A stretch of DNA of 64,000 bases from positions 5,193,001-5,257,000 of the forward strand of contig NC_083514.1 of the NCBI RefSeq assembly GCF_032362555.1, given 5' to 3'. Numbering within the stretch: position 1 is the stretch's first letter; every line of letters begins with the position of its first letter. Both the position numbers and the translations under genes were made by a program. This DNA is from Amyelois transitella. Taxonomy: Eukaryota; Arthropoda; Insecta; Lepidoptera; Pyralidae. Shown piece after piece: positions 33,270 to 47,100 of this stretch. Under the pieces are notes generated by a model. It had not been told where the DNA came from and ran no database searches. It saw only the letters and a list, made by a program, of their open reading frames with translations.

Positions 33270-35860
33270 AATAAAAAGAACGGGAAATTAAAACACTTTT
33301 ATTAAAATACAATCATGATCCTATAAGATACATTAAGTAAACATAAACTAAAATGATGTAAGTATGTATCAGACTGATACATACAGATAATGTATATTAG
33401 TTACGAAACAGTATTTCTACATTAGTTACGAAACCGCCAACTCCGCGTATCAAACTTATGTTTCCGTCAGTAGAGTATGGAAGAAAAGGAAAATTTCGAT
33501 TCCTCAAAAGTGTCGTTTACCTCCCTCCCGATCAAAAAGAAGTAGCAAAACGTCAAACAGAGGGAAACATTTAATGAGCAATTTGCCTATTTAGCTAAAC
33601 ACCTGTCCATAAAAAAATATATTATTTATTATTTAAATTTCGTATAAATCAATTAATCACAACAATGTATTCTCTCGTCCACATTTCTTTTCTACACATA
33701 CATACATACATATCATCATCATCCGTAGACAGAGCCAACAGTCTTGAAAAGACTGAAAAGCTTGTGACTGACAAAATTTTGTGAAATCAAAATTTAAGAC
33801 AATGTGAAAATGTCCCATAATAATGTGAATAAAAGATTTGAATTTTGAACTTTTTAAGTATTTTTTAATTTGACGTAACTATCAAGAGGTATTTTAAAAG
33901 TACCTAGTATAAAAGAAATGTCAGATTTGTATTATGTATCTACACTTATGAACACTACACTACACATTTATTACGTTGTATGTAAAGTTATGAAAACTTT
34001 ATATTTTTATTTATAAGCTTATTAATTTCAAATCATAAATAAACAAAGAAAAGTAAGTCTTCATGACTTCCCTTAGAGAAATTAATAAGTTCCTAATTTA
34101 ACAAATATTAAACTTGACAAAGAGAGAAAATAAATCAAGGAGTTGGTATGTATGTATTGCGTGTCCTCACATTAAGTAGCTGCGTCCCGGGGCGGACAAA
34201 TTTTATCAAAATTGTCCAGTATATTTTGCGTGAAAGAGTTGCTAAGCCACACACAATCTTTTAATCTTTTGCATTAATAATAAGTATAAGTAGGAAAGAA
34301 ACAGATAATCCTATTTATTTTTGTATATTCTATTTCTCCTGATATTTAGACGTTTCGCTAACTAGGCAGATTGAACATTAGATGTTTCGCTTTTTTGGAC
34401 GTCTTGTTACTTAGGTTTTCTAATCAGGTTTCGTTCAGCTGATCAATTTAGTATAAAAGTTGTTAAGTAATTTTTATTGGTAAGTTCAATTCATTGCACA
34501 TTCCCTTTTCATAACATTCTGTAAATAAGCAATGTTAAAAATTGTATGTTTTAAGCAGAATAAAACGCCGCCGAAAATGAACCCGAAGTATGTATTGAAC
34601 TTTAGCTAGCAGTTCAATATTTCGACACACCGTTCGGTACGTTACAAAAACTGTTCTTAGTCAAGAAATATTAAAAAATTCAAACCAATAAAATAAACAC
34701 GTTAGTTTGATCAGAACTTCTAACATTAAAATCACAAAGTAGGTACTCAAATGTATTTGTAAACTATATATATTCATAAGATTTCTCAGTTTGACTGGAC
34801 TAGACAGACAAAGTGTAAACACTTACGTAGGATGTCTTGAACTAATCATTATCATAAAGCTTATAAGGTGTGAATGACCTTACATGTCCTCAAGTTTAGA
34901 TGCTTTTCGAGCAAATGTTGTGCTATGCGTTATATATATATATATACATATATATCAATCACAATAAATTTAGCTTTTAACTAAGGATGAAAGTAATGTT
35001 CAGAGCAGTGTCCTCTTAGCAGGATTATCTCGCAATTTGCAATAGTGTTCCAGCTAATGTACATAACTTTATAAAGAGTCATTGCCGGGCACATTACCGA
35101 TTCGACCACCAACGCTCTAAGTACAAAACAATATTCAAACTTAATATTCGCAATGTGTTCATTAACTTAACCTCATATTTTGTTAAAATACCTTAGTTAT
35201 TAAAAGGTTTATCTATTAGTTATCACAAAGTAAGGAGAGTTAAACACAGGAATCAAAGTATCGCTTATTATAGAAAGTCAACATAAACTCACCCACTACA
35301 TATAAGACACTTTTACATTTGACTATGCAACTAACATAACAACCCTACCGATTCCAACCGATCAATAGGTAATGAAAATTTTATGTCTCCATTATAGCAA
35401 CACGGGTGTTATAAGATAGAAAAAAATACTTTGTACATGAGGGCGCAACCACACTTATGTATTTAAGTTATTGGATACCGGACTTTTGTATGGACCCTGA
35501 ATATTATATTTCTATACAGTTGAAGGTTAGCACCCAGAAAGTCCTAATATTGCAAATAGATTTACTTAAAAGCGACAGAAATAAATAATGTTGTTTGACA
35601 AAAGCGGCGGGTAAATTTAAATATAAGGCTTACAAAACAGCGTATTGAAATTGATGGATAACATAATGAAAATTAAATAAAAAAAGCACCTGCAATTGAA
35701 AATAAATGTCAAAAGTTCGTAGTCAGGTACAATATAGGAAAGAATAAATTTTACTTTGGTGCTGTTATCGTTATCACACTAGCCAATTCCCAATTTCATC
35801 GTATTACGTGGAATTTACTCAGCAATAAGCGTATACGTTAATAACCTCTACCCTCTCTAT
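33270..35860. other. Intergenic AT-rich stretch downstream of Pka-R1
   Basis: No gene recognised. It holds a short fragment of the TATG-tailed SINE (33698-33760, minus) and a TA-rich microsatellite at about 34930-34960. Everything else is low-information AT-rich sequence. Confidence 0.5.
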
Positions 35861-35868
35861 TTTGTGAT

Positions 35869-35874
35869 TTTATT
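35869..35874 (-). terminator. Pka-R1 poly(A) signal
   Basis: AATAAA on the minus strand about 85 nt after the stop codon; the nearest canonical hexamer. Confidence 0.5.
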
Positions 35875-35957
35875 TCACCATGCAAATATTAAAATTCATG
35901 GTACATCGTCAGTCTAAAACGTTTGGACTTTTGCTTAAAAGTCTATGAACACTGATA

Positions 35958-38900
35958 TTAGACGGACAGTGACACGAAGCTGTTGTACTGCGCGATATTC
36001 CGCTTCAATATATCGGCGCACAACCCCAATACTCGCTCGAATCTGAATTTAAAACAAAAAGATATAATAAATTATGATACGTATGAATTTATAGGTGGTT
36101 AACATTTTTTTGAAAAGATATATATATGTCGCAGAGAAATGAGGATAAATTATTAGTGATATGACAAAATACTATTTAGGAAGGGAAGCTGGACGGGTTA
36201 TGTGGGGCTTGAACCTACTAAAACCACACGGTGCTATCGCCTACTGCTTTGTTGCCAGGAGCATGAGCTGCCCTCGCTCATATACGTGACGCGGCGGCCG
36301 CTTCCACGGCAGCTTCCTTCCGCTCCCACTTGTGTCCGTTAGGGTAGAGAGGGAGAGAGATACATCGGACGATTTTTACTCGGAGGTATCCGTTTTTCTG
36401 ACATTTCACTAGATTTAATTTAGTGAAACGACATTTCACTGACTATTTTAGTAAGAAGGCGTCGTAAATAAGACTATTCAACATATGCCTTGATTTCGTG
36501 ATATCCCTAGGGATTTCGCGAAATCTCTGGTTACTTCATTTTCCTGCGACATATATGCATACATATAGTCACGTCTTTATCCCTTGCGGGGTAGACAGAG
36601 CTAACGGCCAGGTTTAGCTTTTTGGCTTGATTCAGTGACAGGTTGCTAGTCTATCGCCTAAAGAAGTATCCCAAGTTTATAATCCCTTAATCGCCTTTTT
36701 CGAAATTAATTGGAAAGAGAAAGAGTGGTCCTATTGTTTGTTTTATTGGTGCCGGGAACCACTCGGCACTAAAAGATTTCAACATTTATATTTTTTACGT
36801 TTCAACAGTTGTCATTTTTCGTTTGGAAATTATTGTTTATATTAATTAATTTAAGATCACCACAAGACAAAGGCTTTCTCTAAAATAAATATAAGTATAA
36901 ATAGCCCCTGGAAGTGAATGTACCTGGCGCGGTCTAGTTTGACACACTTGAGCGGGCCGGCGGCGCGCACGGTGGCGGCGCGCGGCCGGTCCAGCAGCAG
37001 CGCGATCTCGCCGAAGTAGTCCGAGGGCCCGAGGCGGCCCACCTCCACGGCGGCGCCCTCGGCCTGGCCGCTGCGCTGCTGGAGCACTACGGCGCAACCT
37101 TTATACGACCAAACATTAACAAGCTCTCCGCTTCAAAACTTATATAACTGTTTCACTTAAACTATTTCTGTTACTGATCTTGTTTGCCGAATCATTACTT
37201 TCTTACTTCGCCAGGGTTTTGAGATAGTCGCGATTGGGTCCTCACCTCTCTGGAGAGAGTCGGGGACTCCATCTGCAACCATGATCCAGACTTGGCTGAG
37301 AATTTTTTTAAATGAAACAACATCTGTCTGACCGCTGCAACCTTTGCGACACATCCAGTAGTTATATATGTTTTATCATGTTTTTTTTTCCTTCACTCTA
37401 TAACATTACAGAAAGCAAAACTTCGATCTGACCTCAACATCTATAGTCAGTATATATCATCTCAACATATTAGATGAAGCTGCACTAGGTGGATAGTTGA
37501 GGGGCTAGATGAAAGTGCCTATTCCCTTATAAAACCCTATTTAAAATGCCGGGAACCACAAGGCACTTTAAAATTGTACCGTTACTGTTAGAGTATTAAA
37601 TAAAAGCTATCAAATCAAATGGGGAGTTCGCCTGATCCGTCTATTTTTTGTATTTTATTAATCCTGCTTTTATCAATATAATTTGAAAATTGACCCACCT
37701 TCTACAATAATATAAAAATCGTTGCCAGGCTCTCCTTGACGTACAATTGTTTCGCCATCATTGAACGACACTGGCTCTAGAGCATCAGCCACAGTCAAAC
37801 GTTCCCATTTTTCTAAACTTTCTGAAATTACAACAACTTTCAATATTGGAATGTTTATAAATGTAAAGTAAAAGGACAAGGCCCTGCCCATAAATCACGA
37901 TTCTTCCCGAAGGGGTATTATTTTAGGGGGTAAACTTGTAACGTTCAGACATAATAGTAAGTAATACCTATCAAACTAGCCCTTTCTAGTTCTAGTTCAT
38001 CCGCCCGAATTTAGCACCACTTACAAAACAGGTTTTTCGCAAATCCCACGGAAACTATAGTTTATATTCATTCATTCATATAATTACGTCTATGTCTTTT
38101 GCGGGGTAGACAAAGCCAGCAGTCTTGGAGGACTGAATGGCCATGTTCAGCTTTTAGGCTTAATAATAAAATTGAGAGTCCAATAGTGACAGGTTGCTAA
38201 GAGATCGCCTAACAAGAGAATCCCAAGTTTATAAGCATATCCCTTAGTCGCCTTTTACGACATCCACGGGAAAGAGATGGAGTAGTATAATTTTTTATAT
38301 AGTCCTATTATTTTTTATATAGGTGCCGGGAATCACACGACAAATAGTTTTTAACCGAATGTAAAGTCTATCCCTATAAACTACAAATAACGCGTGAAGA
38401 GGAAAAAACAAACTTACTTTTGCTTTAGGGTAGTTGAGTGTTTTTCTAGTTCGTTCTAAATAGTTCATTTGTTATTTTGACCAGAAAAATATATATTTAC
38501 ATTTTTAAAATACCTTCCGTTATAGTCCTAAAAATTAAATACGCTGTCCGCCATGTTAGTCTATTTATAATCTGTGCTTTGACGACATACATAGTATTAT
38601 AAACAAGCATTTGACTTGAAATGAGTAGGTACTTGTTTTGCTTACATAAAACTTCTTTAGTTTACAGTTACGCAGTGACCTCATTTCATAGACGACGGCG
38701 TATTTGACGTTTTCAAATTAAAAACTAAAAATACATTTTTAAAATGGGGTTCTTACATTACACATTTTTTTCATTCATTACATTACACTCACACTTTTAA
38801 TACTACAATAGGAAATATTCATTTAATATAAGAAATTCAGTATGAGCAAAGTAGATTTTATTAATAATAGTTGAGATTTTATTTACTTGTATTTATAGTT

Positions 38901-41900
38901 TCAAAAAAACTTAAACAAAACCGTACCTAATATTGAAACTCTTGACAAAAACTCGTCGTACATTCGTCGCTTCCTTATGGTGGAGCCCATGAGTATGCGT
39001 CGGTACGAATCACGATCGAGGCCCCATAGCTTCAGGGGTGTACGGGCCCGCACCGTGGCTGCTCGAGGAGTGCCGTAGATCAAAGCCAGCTCACCAAAGC
39101 TACCACCTTCTCCTATTGTGGTAACTGGCTCACCATTTACTAAAACCTAAAAAGGACAAAATGAAAAATGAAGGAAGAAGGACAAGAAAGCATGTTGACA
39201 ATTTTATTTTTTAGTATCTTTGCTTAATATTTTTTTTAGTATTACGCGATTATACTACCTACTGGTAAACGGGTGTTACAGGCCGTCAAATCTCAATGAC
39301 GACCCCTGCCCCTCAACATTCAATTCAAGCTATATGTATAGGTAAAAGAAATAAAAATATACGGGTCAAATTAGATAGATTGAGTAACAACCTCGAGAAT
39401 TTGTTTAACGATATACCTATAGATATAGAACTCGATATTTTTTCTAACACAACCGTTGCGCCAAATTATACTTGTAGGTACGCAATTGTTACTAAAACCT
39501 ACAAGCGCGTTAGCATGATGAAAATTCGTAAGAGAGCGTCCAGAGCCACCCATCCACTACAACTGCTACTTACAGACAAACATTCAATTCAACCCAAAAA
39601 GAATGTTATCACTACGTTCGTCCTACGGCGGACACAGTAGGTACTCTTCGGCTATTCCCGTGTTATATGTGTTGTTTGTCAGGTGTTCGTAAAGCTCCAA
39701 ATAATTATATTTAAGATATTTTCTTTTCATAATGAAAATATGCACAACTTATTTTAAAAAAATATTCGGCCATCTGTTTGCATAATTGAATTCTATAATT
39801 AATTTTAAAAATAGTTCTGTTACCACTTAAAATTCGGAGATATTCGACGATAACGAAAAAGGAAAGAGGATTTTGTATATTTTTTTTCTAAAATTATTAT
39901 TAATTATATTTGAAATTGATTTGCTTGTTATTCAAGTTAAGCATTAAAGGCATATTTTAGGGGTCACAATTGACTTTCAAAAACAGTTCGTTTTCGGAAA
40001 TTCCTAGTAGGGTGGTGCCTTAAGACTGTCTATAATATATTCTAATCATAATTATGAATTTGTCTACTCTGTGAAAAAAGTTACTGGTCATTTGCTTTGA
40101 AAAAAATATTAAATAAATTGTATGCATTTTTACATCTGAATATTTGAATGCTAACTTCAAAAAAGGGTTTTAACACTTACTTCAACTTCACCAGAATCAA
40201 TGATATAAAAGTTGTCACCCTCATCCCCCTGTCTAATAACAGTTTCTCCTGGAAGGTACTGTACAGGAAACATCGCATCAAACATGTCTGCCCGCTCTGA
40301 TTCATCCAAATGTGTAAACAGCACATTTGAAGCTATAGCCCGTGATAGAGCACCCATTGTTTTATAATCTTTTGGCACAACCTGTCAAGTGAAAATGTTG
40401 GTTTAAAAGAAGATAATTTAGAACAATAGATATCAATGAATCAATCAATATATTTTTAATTATGAAAACAGGAAGAAAAGGCAGAAATAAAGCTTTTTGT
40501 TTTTATTTCCATGCCAAATCATGCATATACAAGAATTTGTCAAAAATATCTGGAAATGATGACCACTATAACTGGAACAGATAACCTAGCATTTTTCTCT
40601 TGACAAAAACAACACAAAAAGCAAACTTCTTGGACAATATGAAACGACTGTACCTTTTTGACATAACTAGTAGCATCTTCTTCGGTTACCGGTTCCGCAC
40701 TAATACCACCTCGGCGGCGAGGTGGTTGCCCTCCTGGCACCGGTAAAGGAGATAGTTCTCCATCAGCTTCACCTTCAGATTGAGCAGCAGCTGCTGCTGC
40801 TGCTTTCACCTGTTCCTATAATTAACCATTTACAAATACTATAGATAAAACAAATATATATTGGAGAACTAGCAATCTAGTATACTAGGTTTATAAGAAA
40901 CCTGCAATATGGGACACCAGGACCAGCAATCAATACATATGTGAACTGTTAACTTAATCCCTAACATGGCAATAAATATTAATAAGAATAAGAGTAAATA
41001 TTCTCTTAGATTGGCCTAAGAATAAATATTGGCAATACATACATATATTAAAGTAATATGAAGAAATACTTGCATTACTGATTTCATTAAAAATCAATAT
41101 TACTCTTATGCATTGCTTTACTTGAAGATGCATGATTTTATATATTTTTGCATTGCTTCAGCACACACACAATCAGGACTATATCCCTTGCAGGTTATAC
41201 AGAGCCAACAGTCTAATAGGCTAATAGGCCATGTTCAGCTGTTTTGCCTCATGATAGAATTGAGATTTAAATAGTGACAGGTTGCTAGCCTGTCACCTAA
41301 AAGAAGAATCCCAAGTTAATCCCAAGTTAAGCCTATCCTTCAGTTGTGCTTCAGCACACAGACATAAGTCTTCAGAAGTGTATATGATGCAGTAAGGTCG
41401 TTTTAGCCATAACATAATTATATCTCTAAGAAAATAATTATGGTGGAAGATTAGAAGAAGGAAAGTTTAGTAACATTGTATAAATTGCTTTTATCCTTAA
41501 TTGAATTATTGATTATCCTGCAGTTTATAATCATCAGTAATATAATTTTGTGTGCAGTGCTGTGTGGTTCCCGGCACCAATACAAAAAAGAATAGGACCA
41601 CTCCATCCCTTTCCATGGACGTCGTAAAAGGCGACTTAGGTATAGGCTAACAAACTTGGGATTCTTTTTTAGGCGATAGGCTAGCAACCTGTCACTATTT
41701 GAATTTAAATTCTATCATTAAGCCAAATAGCTAAACATGGTCATTCAGTCTTTTCAAGACTGTTGGCTCTGTCTACCCCGCAAGGGATATAGACGTGACC
41801 ATATGTATGTATGTATAATTTTGTTATAGGTTTAACTATCTTACTGTGATTTATACATTTTTCTGATAACTTTCCTGTCTTGATTGTTGTTTTTGTAGCA

Positions 41901-42067
41901 ATCATTCAACTTACCCGCTCAAGTTTCTGAAAATATTGTCGCAAAAATGTAACAGGGTTTTCGGGCTTATTTACACATAATTGGACAATACAGTCCTTCA
42001 GGAGCAACTGAATATTGTGACTTTGAATATAATTTTCACATTCGTGTAAACAGTGCTCTTCCTCCAT
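35958..42067 (-). CDS. Pka-R1: cAMP-dependent protein kinase type I regulatory subunit
   Basis: Cytosolic regulator that holds the PKA catalytic subunit inactive until cAMP binds. Seven exons: 41915-42067, 40654-40815, 40181-40381, 38927-39146, 37699-37821, 36924-37098, 35958-36042; they total 1119 nt, 372 aa. The first exon (51 aa) is the dimerization/docking domain ('[15 protein letters not shown]'). Exon 2 has a seven-Ala run, an acidic/Pro linker and the pseudosubstrate RRRGGIS at residues 84-90; Gly then Ile instead of a phosphorylatable Ser marks a type I subunit. Two cAMP pockets carry '[14 protein letters not shown]' (near 189) and '[15 protein letters not shown]' (near 315). It ends 'YNSFVSLSV', as in other RI proteins. 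The exon 6 acceptor (ataaag) has a weak pyrimidine tract. Exon 6 is very GC-rich. Introns hold at least four SINE copies. Confidence 0.95.
36550..36772 (-). repeat. TATG-tailed SINE in Pka-R1 intron 6
   Basis: Minus-orientation copy from 'catacatatagtcacgtctt' to 'gccgggaaccactcggcac', moderately decayed and with the middle shortened. Confidence 0.85.
37205..37345. repeat. Dispersed 'cctcacctct' repeat in Pka-R1 intron 5
   Basis: Shares 'gtcctcacctctctgg' and 'aacaacatctgtctgacc' with the copy at 54755-54890. Class unknown. Confidence 0.5.
38068..38345 (-). repeat. TATG-tailed SINE in Pka-R1 intron 4
   Basis: Near full-length minus copy ('gcggggtagacaaagccag' through 'ggtgccgggaatcacacgac') with an internal duplication of 'attttttatatag' near 38290-38325. 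The tail repeats are eroded. Confidence 0.85.
41185..41345 (-). repeat. TATG-tailed SINE fragment in Pka-R1 intron 1
   Basis: Minus-orientation partial copy ('gacaggttgctagcctgtca', 'agaagaatcccaagttaa'). It lies 207 bp from an opposite-orientation full copy. Confidence 0.8.
41552..41813 (+). mobile_element. Full-length TATG-tailed SINE in Pka-R1 intron 1
   Basis: Runs from 'gtgcagtgctgtgtggttcc' to 'tatgtatgtatg', flanked by TATAATTTTGT at 41541-41551 and 41814-41824, an exact 11-bp target duplication. It is antisense to Pka-R1. Confidence 0.9.
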
Positions 42068-42329
42068 CACTATTGGAAATGAAATAAATAGCACCTACAC
42101 CAATGAAAAGATTCAACGTTAATGAAAATATAATCTTATTTTCGATTTATATTTGTTTTATTGTTTTTCATTTTCACAAGCCTGGTCTTTTTTTTATTTT
42201 TACAACCAGAATCTTTTTACAAGTTTTTGTAATTTTTTTATTGTTTTCAATGGTTTGCTGTGAAGTCTATCACTGTCACTGTCACCAACATTGAGTCTGA
42301 CACTCACAGATAATTTATAGTCCGGTGGA

Positions 42330-43030
42330 ATCCATAATATAGAAAAGAAAGAAAGAAAGATAATTTATTTTGTCTACAAAATTCTTGTCTCTTGTTCTAC
42401 ATATTGTACCGTACACATTAAAATCGTTAACTTGTCTTCAATACCTACCTACTTGTTGTGTTTGTACATTAGTTAACTTCCTTTCAGATCGTATAGGTAC
42501 CGTCCAATTTCGTAACTTCGTGTCTCTTTAAACCGTGACATTGGCAGAATCACCGAAAGTCCGGTGGAAGCCAAAAGAAAAGAAAGAAAATTTATATTGT
42601 CAGTGCAATGAAATTTTACTACAGCTTGTGTGAGAGAGGCTTTAGAGTTTTAGAGGTATTTTCTTCTATTTCATCTTTGAATTGAATTTTATAAATTCAT
42701 ATATCGTTACTGATTGATTTAATGACGGATTCGCTGTAAACACTTGTAGTCGCTTCACGCATCGTACAGTAATTGGGAACGTTATTTGTTTAGTTTATTG
42801 GTATCGCTATTCAAAACGTTAATTAGTAACAATATATAACTTAATTTAATATCGTTATATAAATTATAAGATAAAGGCGGAAACATATTTACGTGTGTTG
42901 AAGAGACAAACCTCTTTAGAATTTTAGAGGTTTTTTCTTCTAATTTCATCTTTAATTTGATTCTATTTTTTGATAGATTTTGTTTTAACATTCATGTCAT
43001 GTCTCTGCCTCTCATCCTATATGTTACTTA
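42330..43030. repeat. Decayed repeats upstream of Pka-R1
   Basis: Two copies of 'gtccggtgga' followed by AAAG-rich runs (42318-42360 and 42561-42590), and two related stretches 'tttagaggtattttcttct' / 'tttagaggttttttcttct' (42648 and 42923). I cannot assign them to a class. Confidence 0.4.
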
Positions 43031-43134
43031 AAATAAAATATCTTTTATTTTACCGAGTTCTCCGTTCTTTCAATTAAACCACCACTCTGCTTAATTAGTA
43101 TATCTCTTCAAACTTAGAGTTACCTATACTAATA

Positions 43135-43808
43135 ACGTGTCGTGGCGTGTCGTAACGCGCCAGAAGCATATCAGTTTCATAAATTTAATATGGTTAGGGA
43201 CATATTTGCAATGTCGTGTCGTGTCACAAGGCGTTCTGTCGTGGCGCCGACTACTCGCCACCGATCGTGCCAGAGCGGTGGTGGGTGGTTATGGCGCGAC
43301 ACGACACAAAAGGCAAATGTGTTTCTACCGGCGCATGGCTTGTGGCGCGAACATCTACGGCACATTTAAAAATTTATTATATTAGCAGCAATTCGCAGTA
43401 AAAAAATGACTGACAATCTAATAGAACTTGGGCGTCAAAGAAAAGTTCCTTATGACTCAAAGTGCAAAGAACACAAAGATCAGTCGATCAGAAATTTCTC
43501 TTCATCACTCTAATTCGTTAACAAGACGATGAAATTCGCCTTTGTTTTGTCTTTCTTTTCTTCCTTGATAGGGTAAACCCAGTATCTTCTCTTCCTTTTT
43601 TTGCCCTTAAGAAGTTTCAGTGCTAATAGAAATTGAAGATCTACATCAAAATCACTATCCGAGTCGGAAGAAAACATTGCGTATGTTTGAACGCTACAAA
43701 GGCTCGTAAGCAGTATTCAGGAATAACGCCAAAGCACGCCACGTCACGACACGTTAGTGTGCACACTCACCATCACGACAGTAAGCATCACGACACGCCA
43801 TGACACGT
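43135..43808 (-). mobile_element. Harbinger-type DNA transposon, non-autonomous
   Basis: Left terminus ACGTGTCGTGGCGTGTCGT; right terminus is its complement apart from one base. Both flanks read TAATA (43130-43134 and 43809-43813), which may include the 3-bp TWA duplication of PIF/Harbinger. A short minus-strand frame inside resembles the N-terminus of HARBI1-type nucleases. It lies in the divergent Pka-R1/TPR intergenic region. Confidence 0.65.
43510..43677 (-). pseudogene. Harbinger nuclease N-terminal remnant
   Basis: A 55-residue frame: acidic start (MFSSDSDSDFDVD), hydrophobic helix, then 'KKRKRRYWVYPI'. Insect Harbinger nucleases typically open with an acidic Ser/Asp stretch followed by a basic 'RRWWVHPI'-like motif and a Gly-Glu-Phe segment. 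Here the sequence after the motif is divergent and stops, and the catalytic DDE domain is gone. Confidence 0.55.
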
Positions 43809-44171
43809 TAATATGTTTCCGCCTTTACTTTATTGATATCACATCTATAACGGTAACAGTCATAACTTTTTGAAAATAACGTTATGATGTGAAAACTTAT
43901 CGACCTAACCAACCATATATAATAAATGTTTATAACGTCAATAATATTGTATTTAAATACGTGCTGTTTAAAGCTGAATAAAACCAACGTTCCTTATGGT
44001 TTTGTCTTAATTTTTGTATTACGTTATTATCGTTACTTTGAGGGATAATTGGTAACGTTAACAAGCTCTGGTCCACTGTCCAGTCGATTAAGGTACATCA
44101 CTAGAGTAGTATGGTGACTGACTGGTGTTTTGTGTTGGGTTATTTTTTCTTCATTCATTCATTTTACAAAG

Positions 44172-47100
44172 ATGGAGGTTGAAAGTAGTGATACCGGTGG
44201 TAAAAAGCATTTGGAAAATGTTTTATCGGAAGAGGAATTGGCTACTTTGCCTGCTCCAGTTGCGGAGAAAATAAATACATATATTGACCAACAATTTGAA
44301 GAATATTTGACATCTAAAGCGCTCCACGAGACCAGTAAATCTCAAATTGGTGAGTAAATTGAAAACCAGCCGGTGTTACTTTGCGACGCTGACGAAGGTT
44401 CGCTTGGGTTCATATTGATGCTGAATTTTAGTACCTATAAACTCTTTCACTGTACTTAAACATATATTGAAATGAATTTAAATGATTGCTGAGAAAAACC
44501 TATCAGTTAATTAATTCTTTACAGTCTAGTAATGTTGTAGGTAGGCTTTTAACCTTATTGAAAGCGATTATTTTGTGCTTTTACTTTTTTTGGAACATAT
44601 TTATTATTCCTTTCTTTCGTAAAAGGTATCTTTTACGAAACAGATCTTCACCATTATAAAATTTTCATTTCAAGTTCTGAATAGACAAAGGACCATTATA
44701 AAATTTTCATTTCAAGTTCTGAATAGACAAAGGATGATCTGTTGTTCTCCTAGAAACAATCTATTACAATATTAAGTACACTACAGTACTTATTGTTATC
44801 AATTTACGAATAATCACTATGACCCTGCTAATTTACGACAATCACCAAATGAACACTTGGAACGAATTACCTTACCCTAATAACTGGACCCATGGTCTGC
44901 TCCAGACTAATTGCTGGAGCAAACACAAATAGAATAATGAATACAGATTACCTGACTACAGATTATTATATAAAAAGGTATACAGATTATTATAAGCGAA
45001 GCTACGTAGTTCAGGTATAGTTCTAATAACTATACTCTATTATAAGAGCAAAACTAAAATCTCTAGATATTGAGATTAAACTTGACTCACCTAATTTAGA
45101 ATCCTCCGACAAAGGCATACCCTGGGCTCCTTTCCGGATTGGTGAGGATGCAACCAGGACTTAAGCCTGTAGGAAGAAGATGTAGGTAATATAAATAAAC
45201 TAATTACTCACTAATCCCTACTTTTTATAATGAACATAATGTACTTAAGCTATTTTGGCAGTTGGTTCATTATTACTGACTGATATTTTGTTTTTATTAC
45301 AGGAGATAAAATTGCCACTTCAGAAGCTACTATACTGGAATTAACAGCTAAGTATGATGAAGCTGCAAAAAAGTTACAAACTGCTGATGAAACAGTAACT
45401 GAACTGAGTAAACAAGTAGAATCACTCAATGCCGAATTACAAAAAGCTCGTGATAAAATAGGACGGCTAGAAAATGAAATTATATCTCTTAAAAGCTCTC
45501 GAGATGCTGCTGTTGATGAAAGAAATGACCTGACCCGAATCCTACAACGACGAGATGCAGAAATTGAAAGATTAACAACAAATGAAGCATCAATTTCACA
45601 ACAGCTGCGTGCAGCTATTGATGCAAAATGTGAGGCATTGGCCATGAATGATGAAATTCAAAGTAAAGAACTCTCTCTTCAATACCGTGAAAAAAGAATA
45701 GAACAAGAAAGAATCCTTTTGAATTCTCAAATTTCAGGACTTACAGAGGAGGTGAACAGACTTACTTCTGAACTTCAGACGTCAAGACTTAACAGTACTA
45801 GTAGACTTGTCAATTTGGAGACCCAGTTAGCTGAAAAGGTCGAGGAGCTTAATGTAGCTAATGAAACAATTTCACAATTGAATGAAGTAAAAAAGAATCT
45901 AAATAATCGTGCTGAAAATTTGACACAGAGATTGATGGAGCAAAGAGAAATAGAAAATAAAATGACTGAGAACTATAAAAAAGAATTAGATGCTAAAACG
46001 AAACTGGCAGATTTGTTCAAAACTATGCATGATGATGCAGAGGCAAAAACACAAGAACTTACTGAAGGAATTGCTGAACTCCAAAAAATGTTAAATGAAG
46101 CTACTGAAAAGTATGGTGAACTGGAAACGAAATACAAACAAGCTGAATTAGATCATGAAGAGTTAATGGAAAAAAAAAATGAAGTTATAGCATCTTTGAA
46201 AAATGAATTGGAACATGCGAATGATCTACTAAAAGCTGCTAATGCTCAAAATCTGGATCTGGCTTTAAGTGATTTAGCGCCATCTGCGGCCACAGCAAGT
46301 AAACTTTTGAAGTCAGGGATGTCATTAACTCAAATTTATTCACAATTGGTGAAAGTGACTGAAGATTTAGCTCAAGAAAAAGAAGAAAATAGGCGTCTTA
46401 ATATTACTATTAACACGATAGTCCAAGAATTAGAAGAAAAAGCCCCAGTCTTACAAAAACAGAAAGCTGAATATGAGGAAGCTCTTGAAAGTAATACAGC
46501 ATTATCACAACAAATTGATTCATTAGTGACCGAGTGTAATAGATTGAGGGATGATTACAGTGAATCATCTAAAATTGCTAATCATTACACAAGAGAGAAT
46601 TCAAAATTAAAAGGAGAGTTGGCCGATTTAGGTCGTCAAGTATGTTTCCTACTCAAAGAAATTGAACATAGTAGAGGAGGGCTAATACCCAATGGTGATC
46701 ATGACTCATCTCACACAGCTTCTAACACGACAAATTCATCAGAACTCAGTTCATCTCGAATCATTTCTAAAACCCTAGTTACATTTAGTGACATTCAAGA
46801 GTTACAGGCAAATAATCAAAAATTGCTGAGAATGGTTCGTGAATTAACAGATAAGCAAGAAGAGTTTGAACGTCATAAAGAACAATATGAAAGTGGTGAG
46901 CTTCAAACTAAAATTGAATCATTGAAGAATAGAGTAACCGAATTAACTGAAGCTCAAGAAAGACAAACAAAAATGGTTAATGGACTCATAAGACAGCGAG
47001 ATATGTTTAAGAAACTTTATCATGATCTTATGAAGGGAAAACGCCATGAGTCTGCCTTTACATTAGATACTTCTGATTTAGAAAAAGGTGACTCTTATGC

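Noticed and set aside
36190..36290. tRNA-like 'ggttcaagcccc' stretch on the minus strand
   Set aside because: A B-box-like word only; no convincing A box or cloverleaf.
39296..39640. 114-codon plus-strand frame in a Pka-R1 intron
   Set aside because: No recognisable domain, no splice or promoter context, antisense to the host gene.
43137..43385. Overlapping 75-82 codon frames
   Set aside because: They arise from the GTCGTG-rich terminal region of the Harbinger-type element.
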